64,000 bases of DNA from Zonotrichia leucophrys gambelii (GCF_028769735.1 NC_088171.1:75223216-75287215); one strand, 5' to 3'. Counted from the first letter of the stretch, positions 1 through 13,262 are shown. Notes: a model not told the origin generated them from the sequence alone. Program-made: numbers and translations.

Positions 1-3000
1 GTGACAGTTTCTGTTTGGTTTCTTTTTAAATGCTTTTGTCTTGTTCCATCTTGTTCAATTTTTTTCTATCTACCACAATCACTGTCCATCTCTAAGTCTT
101 TTTTGAAGTATTTCACTGAACACAAATCATAAAATATCTTCTAAATATTCACATGTTACTACTATACCTTGAGAATTCTTCATTTACAATACATCTACTT
201 CCACATAACCCTACAAGACAAAGTAATATTATTAACCATTTATGGTCCTTGAAAGATGCAGGGTGACAAACATTTTAAAAGTTCCAAGCAGCAAAAGGGA
301 ATCCAAAGGAAACAGGAGTATAGTATTCAATGGTAACAAAAATCTGATTATAAGTTGTCTGAAAATAAAATGTGAAGCATTCAGTATGTCTTTTCTTTTT
401 CCTTTCATTTTGGTTTTTACAATTATTACATGAATAAAAAATAACATTATCAGCACAGCTGGAGGACTTCTTCCCCTGATGACTAGATAAAGTTTCACCT
501 TGCCTGAATAAAGGATGGGTGGTGCCTTCTCAGTGAATTACTGATTCCAGCCTTTCTCTTTTTCCCCATGTGGAAAATTGTTTAAAAAAAAAAATGAACA
601 AGCAGAAGCAATAGAGCTTAGACACATGGATCTGCCTTTTAAAGATTCACAAAATGGATTTACACCAGAGATGAACAGTCAGCTGAAAGGAGTTCATCTG
701 AAGAGACAGCTGGTCATTAGCATTTGTACTGCCCAAAAACTAGTTCTCCAGAATTACTCTAAGCTCCTCTAAACTTCTCGATGGCAAAGAATCAGCAGGA
801 GAAGTCCAGAGTCCAAAGGCAATGATGGACTTGAGTTCATCTCCACTTTAGAAATATGTAAATTTCAGGAGAGATAATTTCATGGTATGTCATAAACAAG
901 TGTCTCAGAGAGAGAAAGAAAAGGGTGCAGATTCTTGACCATGTGGACTATGGCTCCTAATGGGACAGTACAGGACTAGAAAGATCTGTGCAAAGACTGG
1001 AAGAAACAGCATGACTAATAGCCTTGCAATGAACAACTTTTTACTTAAAAATCTTCTAAAATCAAATATTCCATTTTGGGAAACTGTGATAAAGAGCTTG
1101 TCTCTGGAATAACAAGCTTCCTCCAGTGGTTGAAGGAAATCAATTTAGAAGTGTCCTCTGTTACATCAGTCTCTTATCTGTGTCTGAATCTAAATCACAG
1201 ACATTCAGAACAGATGATTGACATAACTGAAAGGAATAAAGGAGAAAGTACATAAACCACAGTATTAAAAGAATGGTGTATAGACTGTTTACATGAAGTA
1301 AATTTTTTCTGATCACCTGGAAACCATAAAAAATTTCAAAAAATTACTTTGTAAACCTATGAGACTCCCTCACAGCTGTTATCAGTTAAGCTTTAGAACC
1401 AACAAGGAGTAAGCCCAGAAGAAGACAAATATTTACAGGAGAAAGAGAAAAGGACATAAGGCACTATAAACCAGGCAGCTTAACAAAATTAATTACTGGT
1501 AAACTAATATAGAATAATATTGGTGGTTTGGGAAGAAATAGATGCAGTGTATTTCAAATACAAAAAACACTTCTATCTTATAGAATCTCTCAAGAGTAAT
1601 GGGGTGGTACATTTTAAATGAAAATACTTATATTGTGGGAATAAAATTGAGTATGGAAACACTCAAAATTCTGATAAATAATCTTTCTTAACTTGTATGG
1701 TTGTACCAGGCAAGGTTTTGCCAGCACAGGTCTTAAAACCTCTGGTACTCAATGTAGTAATGAAAAGGAGAAAGGAACAGAAAATATTTATGTCTGCAGA
1801 TGGAAATTCCTAAATTTGAAAAAAAAGGATCAAAATGGAATACTCTTTTTTAAAATAAGATGCAACTATATGTAGCTAAGAGGAAATAATGATTATTAAT
1901 TAGCAATGCTGCGAAGTAGATGGCTAGTTTTTTTAAAGAAAAGAGGATCAGAGTTTAAAGTTAATTACTCAAACTCATCATGAATCAAGATATAGAATTA
2001 AATCATATTACCATAATAAAAAACAGTGGTATAGAACAAGTTGTCTGAACAACCATCTTTCAAGAAATTTATGTAAAGTTCAGAGGACAAACAATTGGCT
2101 ATGTTAAGGTCTACTCCAAAGTTTTTAAACTTTTATTATCCCCATTTTAATGGTGGAAGTTTAACAATCAGGATTCTCTGAGAAGGAATGGGAAAATCAT
2201 CAGAATGTCAGATGAGAATCCCACTCCCTCAAAGACGCTTTAAATGATCATCCTCAGAGCAGTGTTGGTCAAATAAATAATCTGCTGAAACCGATCATCC
2301 CCTCCCTAAGTTAATAATGCACTTTAGTTTCAAAAAAGTTTTTCAGAATGCTTCATGTAAAAAGGAACTAATTTTTAAAATTCAGCTGGGATATAGGATA
2401 TGAAATTGGAGTGTCTGCAAATTTATATAAAATGAGAACTTTTTCATAGCACCAGAAAAAAAAAAAAAAAAAAAAAAAACCCACACACCACAAAAACATC
2501 TTCCCAAAAGAATCAGCTAACCATTTTCCAGTTTGCAGAAGGACTTATTTCCCTAGATACTAAGCTTCAGCAAAAATCTAGCTTATCACATGCAAGATGG
2601 TTTTTATAGGGGAAAAAGATATATAACCTTAATGGTTAGGTATTGGTCTGACAGGTCCTTGTAAACATGCCGTTTTGGGAGCCATCACCTTGCTCCATTT
2701 GCATAATGCTCAACTACCAGATTAATCTCTGAAGTAAGAATGAGAAAACGTAATAATATTGGGTGTCCAAGACTTTCAGACTGGATGAATAAGAGAAAAA
2801 AAATTAAATGTAAATATTTGTTCATGAAATCATTATGAGAAATTTCTGTGGTACTCTTTCACAGTACCTGGTAGCTTTTAAAGAATCTTTTAATCAGATT
2901 TAAATGCAGCATATTAAATAATTTCTATTTTTTTTTCCAAAATACTTCTCTATGCTTCACTGAAGAGTTAAATAAAATAAAGGAAGATGTATGCAATAGT

Positions 3001-5037
3001 CTCTGTGATTCATTTGCCCTGCTGTTCTGTCTGTGGGTAATTTGAATAAAAAAAGGTATTATTTGAGAAGGTCATTTAAACAATACCTAATGTTATCTCA
3101 TTGTTATTTTCACTGTTATTTTATGTAACAAAATAGATTTTCCTAGGCAAATTGCTAACCCCAAACATAGTTTCTGAAGTATTTATTTCTCTAAGCAAAC
3201 TGCAGAAATATTTTTGAACATTCTTTCACAATGTTGAAGTTTCTAAAGATTGAACTCAGTAGTTCCTAATTGTACGTTTCAGACAACGATATTTTATAAA
3301 CACCTATCTCCATTTTATAAGAGTTAAAATGTACATATCTTGAAAGAACTGAGGTATTTATGTCAATGTGGGAGACAAAATGATACTCATGAATTGTCAT
3401 TGATCTTTTTAATGCAATGTGATGTTGGTTTTGTTTTTCTTTTCAAAATCAAGACTATTCATTTTAATTATTCAGGTAAGTGAAACATTGTTATGATTAA
3501 TAACATAAACATTTCATCAATTTTTTTCACTATCCAAAATCTGTTACAAAAACTTATTCTTAACAATTATAGGGCTTTTTCAATTTATACTGAATTATCA
3601 GGCTTCCTTTCACTAAATGAAAAGAGAAACTAAATAGATTTTGCCAACAGATAGGTTATGCCAGTTACTACATTTATTACATTCATTATTCTTTCAGTTC
3701 TCAAGACTTATTTTTTGAGTTAGACTAGTTAAGAGTCACAGATAGAGTTTTTCCCTCCAAACTGGGAAAAATCTGTCCTGTATAAAATAAAATAAATATT
3801 TCTAGTTCTTGTCAAAATAAACAGAAGGGATGTTCTGATACCTCTCCTTCTGAATCTGAATTACTACTGATAAGACTAAAATTTGCAAAGTTCTTCCACA
3901 TAGTTTCTTAATAAAATGTTTCTAAGGTGTTAATTTTTCAAAGCCAATCAATCTTGTGGACCAAATAAAATTGTTTGCTCCCTATTGTATTAACACAAAT
4001 CTTTGAGTAATTTTAAGTTGCTGGACCATGAAATGGCACACTTTAGACTTCTTTTTTTTTCACAAAGGTGACTTCTTAAATAATAATGACTGTGTTGCCA
4101 CAGCTCAATGAGAATTTGAAGCTTTGAAAGAGGTCTAAAGGTAAAGTTCTTCAAAAATAATTACACACATCATTCAAACAATCCTAAATCTTCTTCAGGA
4201 TTTCTACAATGATCTACAATTTTCATCATTGTTTTTTCTCCAGGCTCTCAAATACCTGGCATAACTTAAAACCTGCTCGCTCCATTTCTAATTCTTCAAA
4301 CTCTTTTATACACAGGGATATTCTTTTCTGAGGATTTTCTTATCTGGCCTTTTATTATACACTCTATGCCATGTCAATCCAAATTTTACCTGATGAGAGG
4401 TCAAGTCAAACTTGACCATGAGTTTGATGTTGTGCACCTGAACTGTGGGAAACACAAAAAACCTGGGGAGAGTCGAGGAGTAAGAAAAATAAGGAAAAGT
4501 GGTCTTTTCAATCTACTGAAAACTTTGAAACATTTTAAAATAAAATATACATATTGAGAGTTAAGAAGCAGGGAATTCAGTTTCTGTTTGAGCCTGAGAC
4601 TCAATTTACAACATGTTTTATCTTGTTTTTAAAGGTGATTTGGGAAAAAAAATCTTTTAAGCACATTGTTGTTTCTCAACTCAGAGGGTACCTTGAGCCA
4701 CTGTAAAGTGCATAGCAATTGCTGGTGGAAACATTTTTATAATTTCTATATTCTGAATTTCTGATTCTTGGTCACAATATGAAATGAAATAATCTTGAAA
4801 AAAAAGGGGGGGAGGGGCAGGAATAATTTCTTCTGTGTACTAAGCCTTTCTGAAAGCCTTTCAACAGTGAGAAGCATATCCCTCCTGTCAAAACATACTT
4901 AAATGTTTCATTATTCATTTATATCCTGTGAATCAAGGAGAGAAGATTATAGCTGTTAGCGTGGGCTACACAGGGCTGTTTAGAAATACTCTAACTAAAC
5001 AAGCTGGCATACCTAATTTTTTATGCATCTCTAAAAA
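1..5037. other. Unique-looking AT-rich DNA, no gene seen
   Basis: No recognisable coding exon, RNA gene or dispersed repeat was found here. Open frames are short (about 60-90 codons) and look random. The only conspicuous local features are a run of 24 A at 2,456-2,479 and a short G-rich patch near 4,805-4,820. Highly diverged repeats or conserved noncoding elements could be missed by eye. Confidence 0.6.
2456..2479. repeat. Poly(A) run, 24 bases
   Basis: An uninterrupted run of 24 A is followed by a CA-rich stretch. It could be a simple mononucleotide repeat or the tail of a retroposed RNA, but I recognise no element body upstream. Confidence 0.9.
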
Positions 5038-5050
5038 ACAGATAAAATTA

Positions 5051-5160
5051 CATATAAATAAATATAAATATATATAAATATAAATATAAATATAAATATA
5101 AATATAAATATAAATATAAATATAAATATAAATATAAATATAAATATAAATATATAAAAA
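5051..5160. repeat. (TATAAA)n hexanucleotide microsatellite
   Basis: About 18 units of a TATAAA-type hexamer run almost without interruption, with slight decay to ATAT at both ends. A 13-base word, ACAGATAAAATTA, flanks the array directly at 5,038-5,050 and 5,162-5,174. A minus-strand open frame across the array encodes an alternating Tyr-Ile run and is an artefact of the repeat. Confidence 0.95.
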
Positions 5161-5174
5161 TACAGATAAAATTA

Positions 5175-5639
5175 AAGACTCCTCTTTTATATATCTAAGG
5201 AGATATTTCTTCTCTCTTTTTTTTCTAAACCTGCATGCTGTCTTTCTGAATTTTAAAGCAGTGACAAAAAATGTTGCTTGGTAATATTTTAGTTTCATGC
5301 AGCTCAAGTCCTAAAGAGAATTCTGACAAGAAATATTCATTTGGATTTTTATTTTATCACTCAAGAACTTAATAAAACAATACTATGGTCTACACAGTGG
5401 AGAGAACCTACATGTATGGGATAGAGCAATATTTTACACAGATATATTAAAACTAAGTGTCAGCTGTGTATTTCAGAAGAATAGCAACATAGCAATATGG
5501 GAAATGTGGAACATCACAGGACATTCTGGAGGTTCACACTTTGGTCGTTCCCAATAGATAACAGCCACCCAGATGTCTTGGGGCTGCAATGGGACTCAAA
5601 AGTATTGATTAGGAGAGCTTTGGGTTTTGCTCAGCCCAG
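5175..5639. other. Unique-looking AT-rich DNA, no gene seen
   Basis: I see no exon, RNA gene or clear repeat between the microsatellite and the CR1 scrap downstream. Confidence 0.55.
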
Positions 5640-5765
5640 AGAAGGAAAGGCTAAAGGAGGATCTCACTGTTGTGCTCAACATCAGTGTATGGCTGCAGAG
5701 AAGTTGGCATTAGCATTTTCTTGGCAATACACAATTTTATCCTTGGCAAAAGAAGGACAATGAGT
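5640..5765 (+). mobile_element. Old CR1 LINE fragment (ORF2 3' part)
   Basis: The stretch reads like the region of CR1 ORF2 after the reverse transcriptase: a 'cagagaaggaaaggct' word, then a run resembling 'ctgcagagaagttgg', then a remnant of the 'caagaagacaatg' region. The copy is very diverged and has lost both ends. I base the call on remembered avian CR1 sequence. The surrounding 88-codon open frame is probably coincidental. Confidence 0.5.
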
Positions 5766-8069
5766 AAAACTGCAATGACTGCTGTTGTTCAAAAAAGTAA
5801 TTTGCAATGCTTTTCAAGCACCAGAACACGTTACTCAGGGAGATCTGAAGAAACCTGAGCTACCTGACTGAACTAAAAAAGCCATATCCAGCATCAAAGT
5901 CAACCTTATTCTGAACAGTGTGTCTCACTAGACAATTTAGGGAGATACCTTCCAATTTCATCTACTCTCTAATTCTAGTCTATAATACACGCATCTCTTC
6001 TTCTGCTCCCTGCATTCCTTACTCAAATTTTCAGAATTCTACTCCCACATCTTTCTGCTTTCTCACAGAAACCCCAGACATGAAGCCACAGCAATAATTG
6101 TATCAAAATGGCCAAACACCTTAGTTTGAGCCAGTTTAAGGGAGAACACTCTGGAATGAATTTCCTCTCTTCATAAGTTCAACCAATCCCTTTCCACCAA
6201 TAAGGAATTAATACAAGCACACGTGAGTGAAAAAAAAATAGCAGTTAACTAACAAGTGAAACAGCAACAGTCAAGAAATAACAGCAAATAACCACCAGAT
6301 AGAAAACTGTTCAGTTTGCCCCAAGGCAGTCTCTCTGAGATGAAAAAGAAACCAAAAGAAAACCCAAAAAGGAAAAGCCCCTGCCAGCGACTGTAAAGCA
6401 AGAAACCAGGACCCAAACCAGGCGGCCAGAGAGAGCTCTGCCTAAGGCAAAGACGACAAACAAGTGAAGCAAAATTCATGCAGCAAAAGAGCTCAAGCTG
6501 CCTGCCAGAGCAGACTTTAAAAAGGCTGTGATACCATCGCCGACCTTGCCATTCTGTTCCCTGCTGCACTGCAGGTCTTTAAAGACACAGTAGCAATCTT
6601 TGGGAACAGATGTATATGGAATACAATGACTTTTTGAGTTACCTCAGGGAACCAGAGTATTACAAAATGGTAAACTTGTGATGCCTGTACCTGAGACACT
6701 GATCAGAAATAGTTGTGATTACTGACTACAGGCAGACAGCAATCCAATGCATTTCTCAGACTGAGCTTGTCATCTGATAATTGTTCTGATGCTCTGCACA
6801 AAGTGAGTTCTCTGCATTATTTCACAGACTTTAATATGCATGTAAAATGTACACATAACTTAAAATTTTTTTCAAGGCTGTATTAGTGTCTTCCCTGGAA
6901 GCAGGATGAAAGGAGTGACAAAAAGCTAGAAAATGTTACTGCTTTTAGCTGTACAGAAGTGGAAAATCAATTACAAATACAGAAACATAGCACATCAATA
7001 TGAAGTTTGAAACAAATTTGAGAATATACTTCAGAACTGATAAGCATAATTTCTCATACTGATTTTAATATTATAGTTGATATAATACAATAGAATATAG
7101 AGTTATATGCATATTTTGTACACTGCTCTATAACCTTGAAGAAATATTTGTAGCAAAAACCCTATATCTTCCATAAAGACTCATAGTAAAAGTGGAATTT
7201 AGAAATATTTCTGTTAAAAACTCAGCTTCTAAGTTACTGATTGAATCAAATGTTATTTTTCTTCTTAAAATCTAATATGCGTATTCTGAGATTGGTTTAG
7301 CATATCAGGTTATATTAAGGTAAGATTACTTGAAAAGCTGTGCATTTTCTAACCTCCCATGTGGAAAATTTTATGCATATTATTTGTAAATGTGAAAGCC
7401 TCAGGAGCAGGGCTGCATTAGCAGATCCTGTTGCAAAGATATCCTCAATAATTTACAAACCAACAAAGCCTGAATTGGATAGAAGTTGTTTCTGGCATAA
7501 CAAATTCTAAAATAAAGGCAGAGAGCACCATCTTATGGAGTCAATGAAGCATTGACACTCTTCACAGTGCATGCAGAGAACTGAGTTTCGGTTAAAAAAA
7601 TGTTTATATATGCAACAAGTTTAGCAAATTTTCTGTGAGCATAGTAACTAATAGAGCATGGTTTCAAACAGGCTCCTGCTCTGTGTCTCACAGCAGAAAA
7701 TTTTCCTGTCCTTGCCAGCTCTCTCTGCATCACTAGGGCCTGCCTTTCTCTGTGACATAATACCCAGCTCTTCACAGAAACTCCTCCAAGAAGGGTTTCT
7801 TCTCACAGGGCAGTCCCTACTCACACTCTGGTTAGTTCAGAGTGGGAAGTGAACTGGTATGCATGCTGTTTGGCAAAATGTTGGCTGTTTCTTGGAGCAC
7901 TTAAAGGACTGAAAATTTTGCTGGAGGTGTCCAACAAATTAAAAAGCTGCTGGAAGTTTAACAAGAAATTGAGACTGATGGAGTTATATCAGGTTATTAG
8001 TCCAAAACAAGTTGGCATAAAGCAGTTAAGCTGTACCAAATTAAAAAAGAAAGCTGATATACCAATTAA
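5766..8069. other. Unique-looking DNA, no gene seen
   Basis: Mostly AT-rich sequence with slightly more GC at 6,300-6,560 and 7,640-7,850. The open frames there (up to 106 codons, minus strand, 6,249-6,569) have low-complexity translations and no recognisable domain. Confidence 0.5.
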
Positions 8070-8287
8070 GAGTTTTGCAGGAAAAGACCTGGGGTCCTGG
8101 GAAGAAAGCTGGTCATGGGCCAGCAGTGTGTCCATGCAGCAAAAGCAGCCAAAACATTCTGGGCTACTGCAGGAGCATTGCTGCCAGCAGGTTAATGGAG
8201 GTGATTCCTCCCCTCTATTTGGCCCTGGTGAGACACATTTGCAGCGCTGTGTCTAGATCTGGGCTCCCTTGCTCTGAACACAGGGCT
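8070..8287 (+). mobile_element. CR1 LINE fragment (ORF2, C-terminal part)
   Basis: The DNA follows the CR1 ORF2 region that encodes '...SREVI.PLYLALVRH...', with matching blocks at 8,078-8,130 and 8,170-8,265. Two reading frames are needed to follow the similarity, so it is a frameshifted relic. The similarity stops where an LTR begins at 8,288, so the LTR inserted into, or broke, this copy. A 135-codon open frame (7,849-8,256) overlaps it by chance. Confidence 0.75.
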
Positions 8288-8822
8288 GTGTACTGACTGG
8301 TACAGAATTACCTTTCCTAATACCAGTCTGTGCAGTGCTAGGTTTAGTTCTGGGGCCAACACAGTGTTGATAACACACGAGTGTTTTAGCTGTTGCTGAG
8401 CACTGCTTGCACAGTAATGAGGCTTTTTCTGTTTCTCACTCCATCCTCTCCCCCCACAGCGGGTAGGCAAGGGGTGAATAAAAGGTTGGAAGGGAACAGC
8501 AGGACTGCAGACTTGAGCAGACCAAAGGGATATTCCATGCAATATAACATTTCATTCAGCAATAAAACTGTTGGGGTGAGGGTGCTTTTTTCAGGGTAGC
8601 TATCACTAAGAGACTGACGGGGCATCAGTATGCTGATGGAAGTTGGTGACTAATTCCCTTTGCATAAATTTAGTTTAGTTTCTTCACCTGTTAAAATATC
8701 TTCATCTTAACATGCCGATTTTCTCCTTTTTGCCCTTTAAATTATTTCTTCCATCTGATTTGGGGTGAATGAGTAAGAAAAGGAATTTGGGCTTATCTGC
8801 CAGTAAGGGTAAATTCCCTCAA
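8288..8822 (+). mobile_element. Solo LTR, avian ERVL-like family
   Basis: A diverged but collinear copy of the LTR type also seen at 36,070 and 54,106. Shared blocks in order are: a TG start; 'gttgataacacac' near 8,369; 'accaaagggatattcc' at about 8,521; a region with 'aataaaa' at about 8,562; a 'cctgttaaaat' block at 8,689 matching the 'cctattaaact' of relatives; 'gattttctcc' near 8,718; and a decayed end near 8,822. No internal retroviral sequence and no target-site duplication is visible. High divergence indicates an old insertion. Confidence 0.75.
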
Positions 8823-11800
8823 CTGGATTATCTGCAGAGGGGCCTTCTGGTGCCTCAGCTACTCTGTGTCTCTAAAATACCTACACATGGAGCTGACCTG
8901 CCACAGGATTACTCTCTACAATACTATATTCCCTTTTGATCTTGGAAAAAACATTTAGAGTGAAAATTGGTACTCCATGCATGTTCTTTATCTTGTACCC
9001 CATGTTTCACACCTATGAACTAATGACGACGATGAACATTATTCCTTTACACCAAATGTTGAAGACCCCATATGAAGAATCTCTTGCTTAATCTGTCAGT
9101 CTAACTCTTACATTGTTTTGTCTTTAACTACACACTAGCAACAGCTCACAAAGTCCAGCATTTTCTAGCACAATGCCCAAGTACACAAGCCCATAAATTT
9201 TCTGTTTCTCTTTAAAATTCCTAAATTTTAAAAGGAGGAACAGATTTTTCAATCTAAAGTAGATTTAAGTTTGCAAAAAAGTCAATTCTGTTTTGAAAAC
9301 TAGCATAATTTTCTTCACATTCTATCATGCAGCATAGTTGCTTTTAACTGGATGACAGTATTATCACAGTGTTATTACTATGTCTTCTTGCTCTGTTGAG
9401 CTATGGACATGCAATTGGCTACAAGTTATTTTCAGATTTATTTTCTCCATTAGAGGTCAGCAGAAGACCATTTATCTATAAGGATCTGAATGGTTCCCAT
9501 TTCCTGTTGAAATTCTAGGTCATTAAGCCATTAAGCCAGTCACAAGAAAAATGAATTTGACAATATGGGTCAGAAAAAGCTAAGGCTTAAAGTTCAAAAT
9601 AGCTATTGCCTGTTTCATGTAGAATAGTTTCATTGTAGAATCATTGTAGGCAAATTTAGATCACTTAAAAATGTGTAATGTGAACAATTATGCCATGAAA
9701 ATGAATGGCAACATGAACAGAGAGATTCATATAGAGTAGACATGCATATGAGATCCTTCTTATGCAGAAAAACTGCAATGAAAACTCACAATTTTGTTAT
9801 CTCTCATATTTTCATTACCACTGAAAAGTTACCTTTACTGAAGAGACCACCCAGATCAGAAGATTCCTGTTCCAGTTTTTTTTTAATATCCTTGTACAAA
9901 GAGGGCATTTCACTTCACTTTGCATGGAAGAATATCTATAATCCAAGGCTTCTCTGAGTCTGAAGTTTGTAATGACCTTCAGGCAGTCACCAAGAAACTT
10001 TCATAGTTGTCCAATAAGCAAACATTTAGGAGTAAGAGTAATTTTTTAATTTAGCTGCTGTCATGGGAACTGTAGTGTGTTTTCATTCCCGAACTTAAGC
10101 TTAGTCACTGTTTTGGTTAGAACTGAGGAATACTTCCAGAATTATTCTGACAAAGATTTGTGGAGGAATGATGCTTGTATACATCAAGTTATTATAAATA
10201 CTGAGTTGTTTACTCACAATAAACTGTTCTCCCGAAGGCAACACTACCATGAACTCACCTGCAATCAAGAGTGTAAAAGTTCAGAGTAATAAGTTCAGGA
10301 ATGCACACAGAGAAGCAGTTCTTAAAACATAAAAAACATAAAAATATGTAATTTGAGAAAAAAAGTTACAATACTGAAAAAGAAATAATAAATTGAAATA
10401 TGATGATATAGAAACAAAAATTTTACTTGCTTCAATTTTAGGTTTTTGTCTTACTTATCTCATGGATTTTTTCATCTAAAGTAGTCTTATCTATAGAAAG
10501 ATCTCCTACGTTAAATTCTCACAGAATTTAGGAGCACATTCTCTACCAAAGTTTATTTTTGAGAATATTAAGCAGAGGTTCTCTAGTGAAAATATCTAGA
10601 ATGGAATTTCCTAATCAGAGAAAAAAAAATTATTTTGAGGATTATCAGACTGCTTTTAGAGTTTTAGGCCAGAATTATTAGAAAAAGAGTAATATCCACT
10701 AAATTCCCCAATAGATTTTATCATTGCTACAAAATAAATTTCAAAATTATTTCCCTTTCCTCCTTTAATACATTCTTATACAAAAATCATCATCTTCAAT
10801 GAAATGTCGCATACCAGCTTTTGGTGAGTTATTTCTTCCCTTGCTTAAACACAGTAGGCAGCTTCCCTCTGTCTTTACATGCATAAAAACATACTTTATA
10901 AATAATGACTATAAATTTATAAAAAACCCTAATTGAACAATAAAATTTTGATAAAATTGCTCTTCCTGTGATAGCTAAAATCTCTTTCTGAGTTCTATTT
11001 TCAAGACTAATCCAATATGTACAAAACTGAAAAAAAAAAAAACTTTCCACAGGAAGTGACTTCAGCTGTACCCTACATGTTAATATACTCTAAGAGGTCA
11101 TAAATGCAAAGCCAAAGAGAAACAATATAAAGATCTGCACAGCTTGGAAATGTGACTTATGATAGAACTGCAGTACAAAAAAGCCCCCAAAAACAAACAA
11201 ACCCACAAAAAAATCCCCCACAAAACAAACAAACAAAAGTAACTGTGTGTTGCTGTATGTTGTGGGAGAGGAAATTGTAACTGCCAATCCTTGTTTCAGA
11301 ATACTGAAAGCAGTTCCCTTCTTTGGAACACTTAAAGAATGCTTAAAGGCATATTCGCACATTTTTCTAGATGCCTTAATATATTTTCTAGACAGAAGAA
11401 TATGAAAATATACAAAATTTAAAATCTCTCTGCAATAACCAAATAGGAGATTGGTTTTTTTTTCTCTTCCTCTAAAAGACATCACAGTTCAAAAAGGGAC
11501 ACACCAATATGGAACAGTGGAAAGGTTTCACTGGATCTTTACACGATTATAATGATGAGACTCAGGAGCCTGAAAAAGATCCATGACACTTGCTGTTGTA
11601 TAATGAACACAGAAAACACCTTCAAACTCAAAGGTCAGATTTCATTAGAATATAAACCAGATTACTCAGCTTTTTAGTTAAAACTAAAGCAACTAGAGTA
11701 GCTAATGGTACACCCAGAATCTTGTTGCTGACAAAAAGTTAAAACACATATACAAGTGAGAAAATCCCAAGCCATCATCAGCTTATTTAAAGTATTAGTA

Positions 11801-11959
11801 AATTAACGAAACCACAGCAGTTATGACTGGTCCAGTAATGCTATTATTCACAGTCCAACTCCCACAGTAGATCCTCTTTAATAATATCCTCTTTAAAAAC
11901 ACCATATGAGAACAATTGCTAATACTGACTCTAATTGTTGGTACTAAGATCACCTTTGC
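8823..11959. other. Unique-looking AT-rich DNA, no gene seen
   Basis: No exon, RNA gene or recognisable transposon was found. A CAAA-rich low-complexity patch lies at about 11,176-11,240. The 131-codon minus-strand frame at 11,090-11,485 covers that patch and translates to Phe/Val-rich low-complexity sequence. Confidence 0.55.
11176..11240. repeat. A/C-rich (CAAA)-type low-complexity tract
   Basis: Runs of CAAA and CCCC alternate here without a strict unit. It is a simple low-complexity patch. Confidence 0.8.
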
Positions 11960-12389
11960 AATGCCTTTCTGCATCCTCCTGTGAGCAGCTTCAGTCTTCC
12001 TCAAACAACAGCCCTGGGGGGAAGCAGAGGAGGTCACACTCTTTGGCAGAAGAGGTTCATGGTTAAGGTTTCTTCCTCCTGTTGTCTGGCAGCATGTCAG
12101 TGATTTCTTCCTGCCCAGCCTTGGGCTTGTTTGGGTTTACAGCTGCACTTTTTCTCAACATAGCCCACCCCACTGCTGGTACTGTGCAGACCCAGTTCAC
12201 ACCGGGGATGTGAGAGTCACCCACCCCAGCACCACCCAGACCAGGGCCACATTCTGGCCCCACAGGTCCCAGGGTACCACGGGCATTCTGCTAATGATGA
12301 CAAAATTATATGCATGCAGAGAGTGGCACATGGCCACTCTGCTCTTGAGGGACACCCCTACAAGCACAAACATAAACACAAACACAGTC
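11960..12389. other. GC-elevated block, probably old repeat, unassigned
   Basis: This block is clearly richer in G+C than its surroundings and abuts the solo LTR at 12,396. The same kind of sequence continues for about 65 bp after the LTR (13,022-13,084), so the LTR inserted into it. An 8-bp stem with a 5-base loop lies at 12,320-12,340. I could not assign it to a family. Older ERV internal sequence is possible. Confidence 0.35.
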
Positions 12390-13021
12390 CCAGTGTGTTG
12401 GGGGTCTCTAGCTCATCAGAGAGACCCCGAGAAATGTTGGAAAGTCTCTTTTCCCAGCCCAGCACTTGAAGACAGAGTGAAGGCTCTTCATTTCTTGGTC
12501 TCAAGGTGGTTTATTATTCCTTATCTATAAAATTCTTTCTCCTGTCCTGCCGAGGTCCGCTCAGCAAGACAGTCAGAGGCACTCTCCCTGCCCCTGGGTT
12601 AATATTATGTCTTTTTACTAAAAACTACATGTACAATGTTTACAATTACCTTCCAATACCTATCACCTATGTTAGACAGTGAGCTTCTACTCTAAACCAA
12701 TCTAAAAGTGCCAACATCACAGCAGAAGATTGAGGCCAAGAAGAAGAAGGAGAAAGGCAGGACATGCCCAGATCCCTCCATCTTGCCCCCTGAACCTCCA
12801 TTCTAAAAAACCCCAAAATCTACTTTTTCACCTTGTGATAAATTCACTGTCATTCTACTTAATTTGTTGTGGCTTGCAGATCTAAGGTTGGTAACTTGCT
12901 CCATGGGTCATAATCAAAACCACAGGCATTTTGGGCTCTGTGCCAGGGTCTCTGAGCCCCCAGGCAGGGGTCTTGGCTGCTCAGGACAGCCAGAGGGATG
13001 TCCTGGGTCCTGATACCAGTG
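12390..13021 (-). mobile_element. Solo LTR (ERVK-like) with 6-bp target-site duplication
   Basis: The element spans 12,396-13,015 and is bounded by the direct repeat CCAGTG at 12,390-12,395 and 13,016-13,021. A 6-bp duplication is typical of ERVK-type (betaretrovirus-like) integration. The ends read TG...TA, where TA is presumably a decayed CA. Orientation is minus, judged from an AATAAA signal on that strand (TTTATT at 12,510-12,515). There is no internal sequence, so it is a solo LTR left by recombination. I recall this LTR type as common in songbird genomes. Confidence 0.85.
12510..12515 (-). terminator. Polyadenylation signal AATAAA of the solo LTR
   Basis: TTTATT on the plus strand gives AATAAA on the minus strand. 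It fixes the likely minus orientation of the LTR at 12,396-13,015. Confidence 0.6.
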
Positions 13022-13262
13022 GTGCCTTACCGTGACATGAGCCCTGCTCTCAGACACTGAACCTTACTTGCAGAGGAGAACGTATGTGGCCCGAAGTTTA
13101 GAATCCGACTAGCTGAGGGCGAAAGGCCGACGCCCCTCTGCAATTCCTGGCCAGCACCCTTCCGGCGTCTCATGGCCTCGGGCTGTGCTGGCTGCGGACT
13201 GGCGTACCTCGCTGGTATAGGAGAGGAACGGAACTGACCATTTCCCGGGGGTTAAACATCGG

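Noticed and set aside
4966..5307. 113-codon minus-strand frame with a long Tyr-Ile repeat
   Set aside because: It is produced by translation of the (TATAAA)n microsatellite.
7849..8256. 135-codon plus-strand frame
   Set aside because: Its second half is a frameshifted CR1 fragment and its first half has no similarity I recognise. Not a gene.
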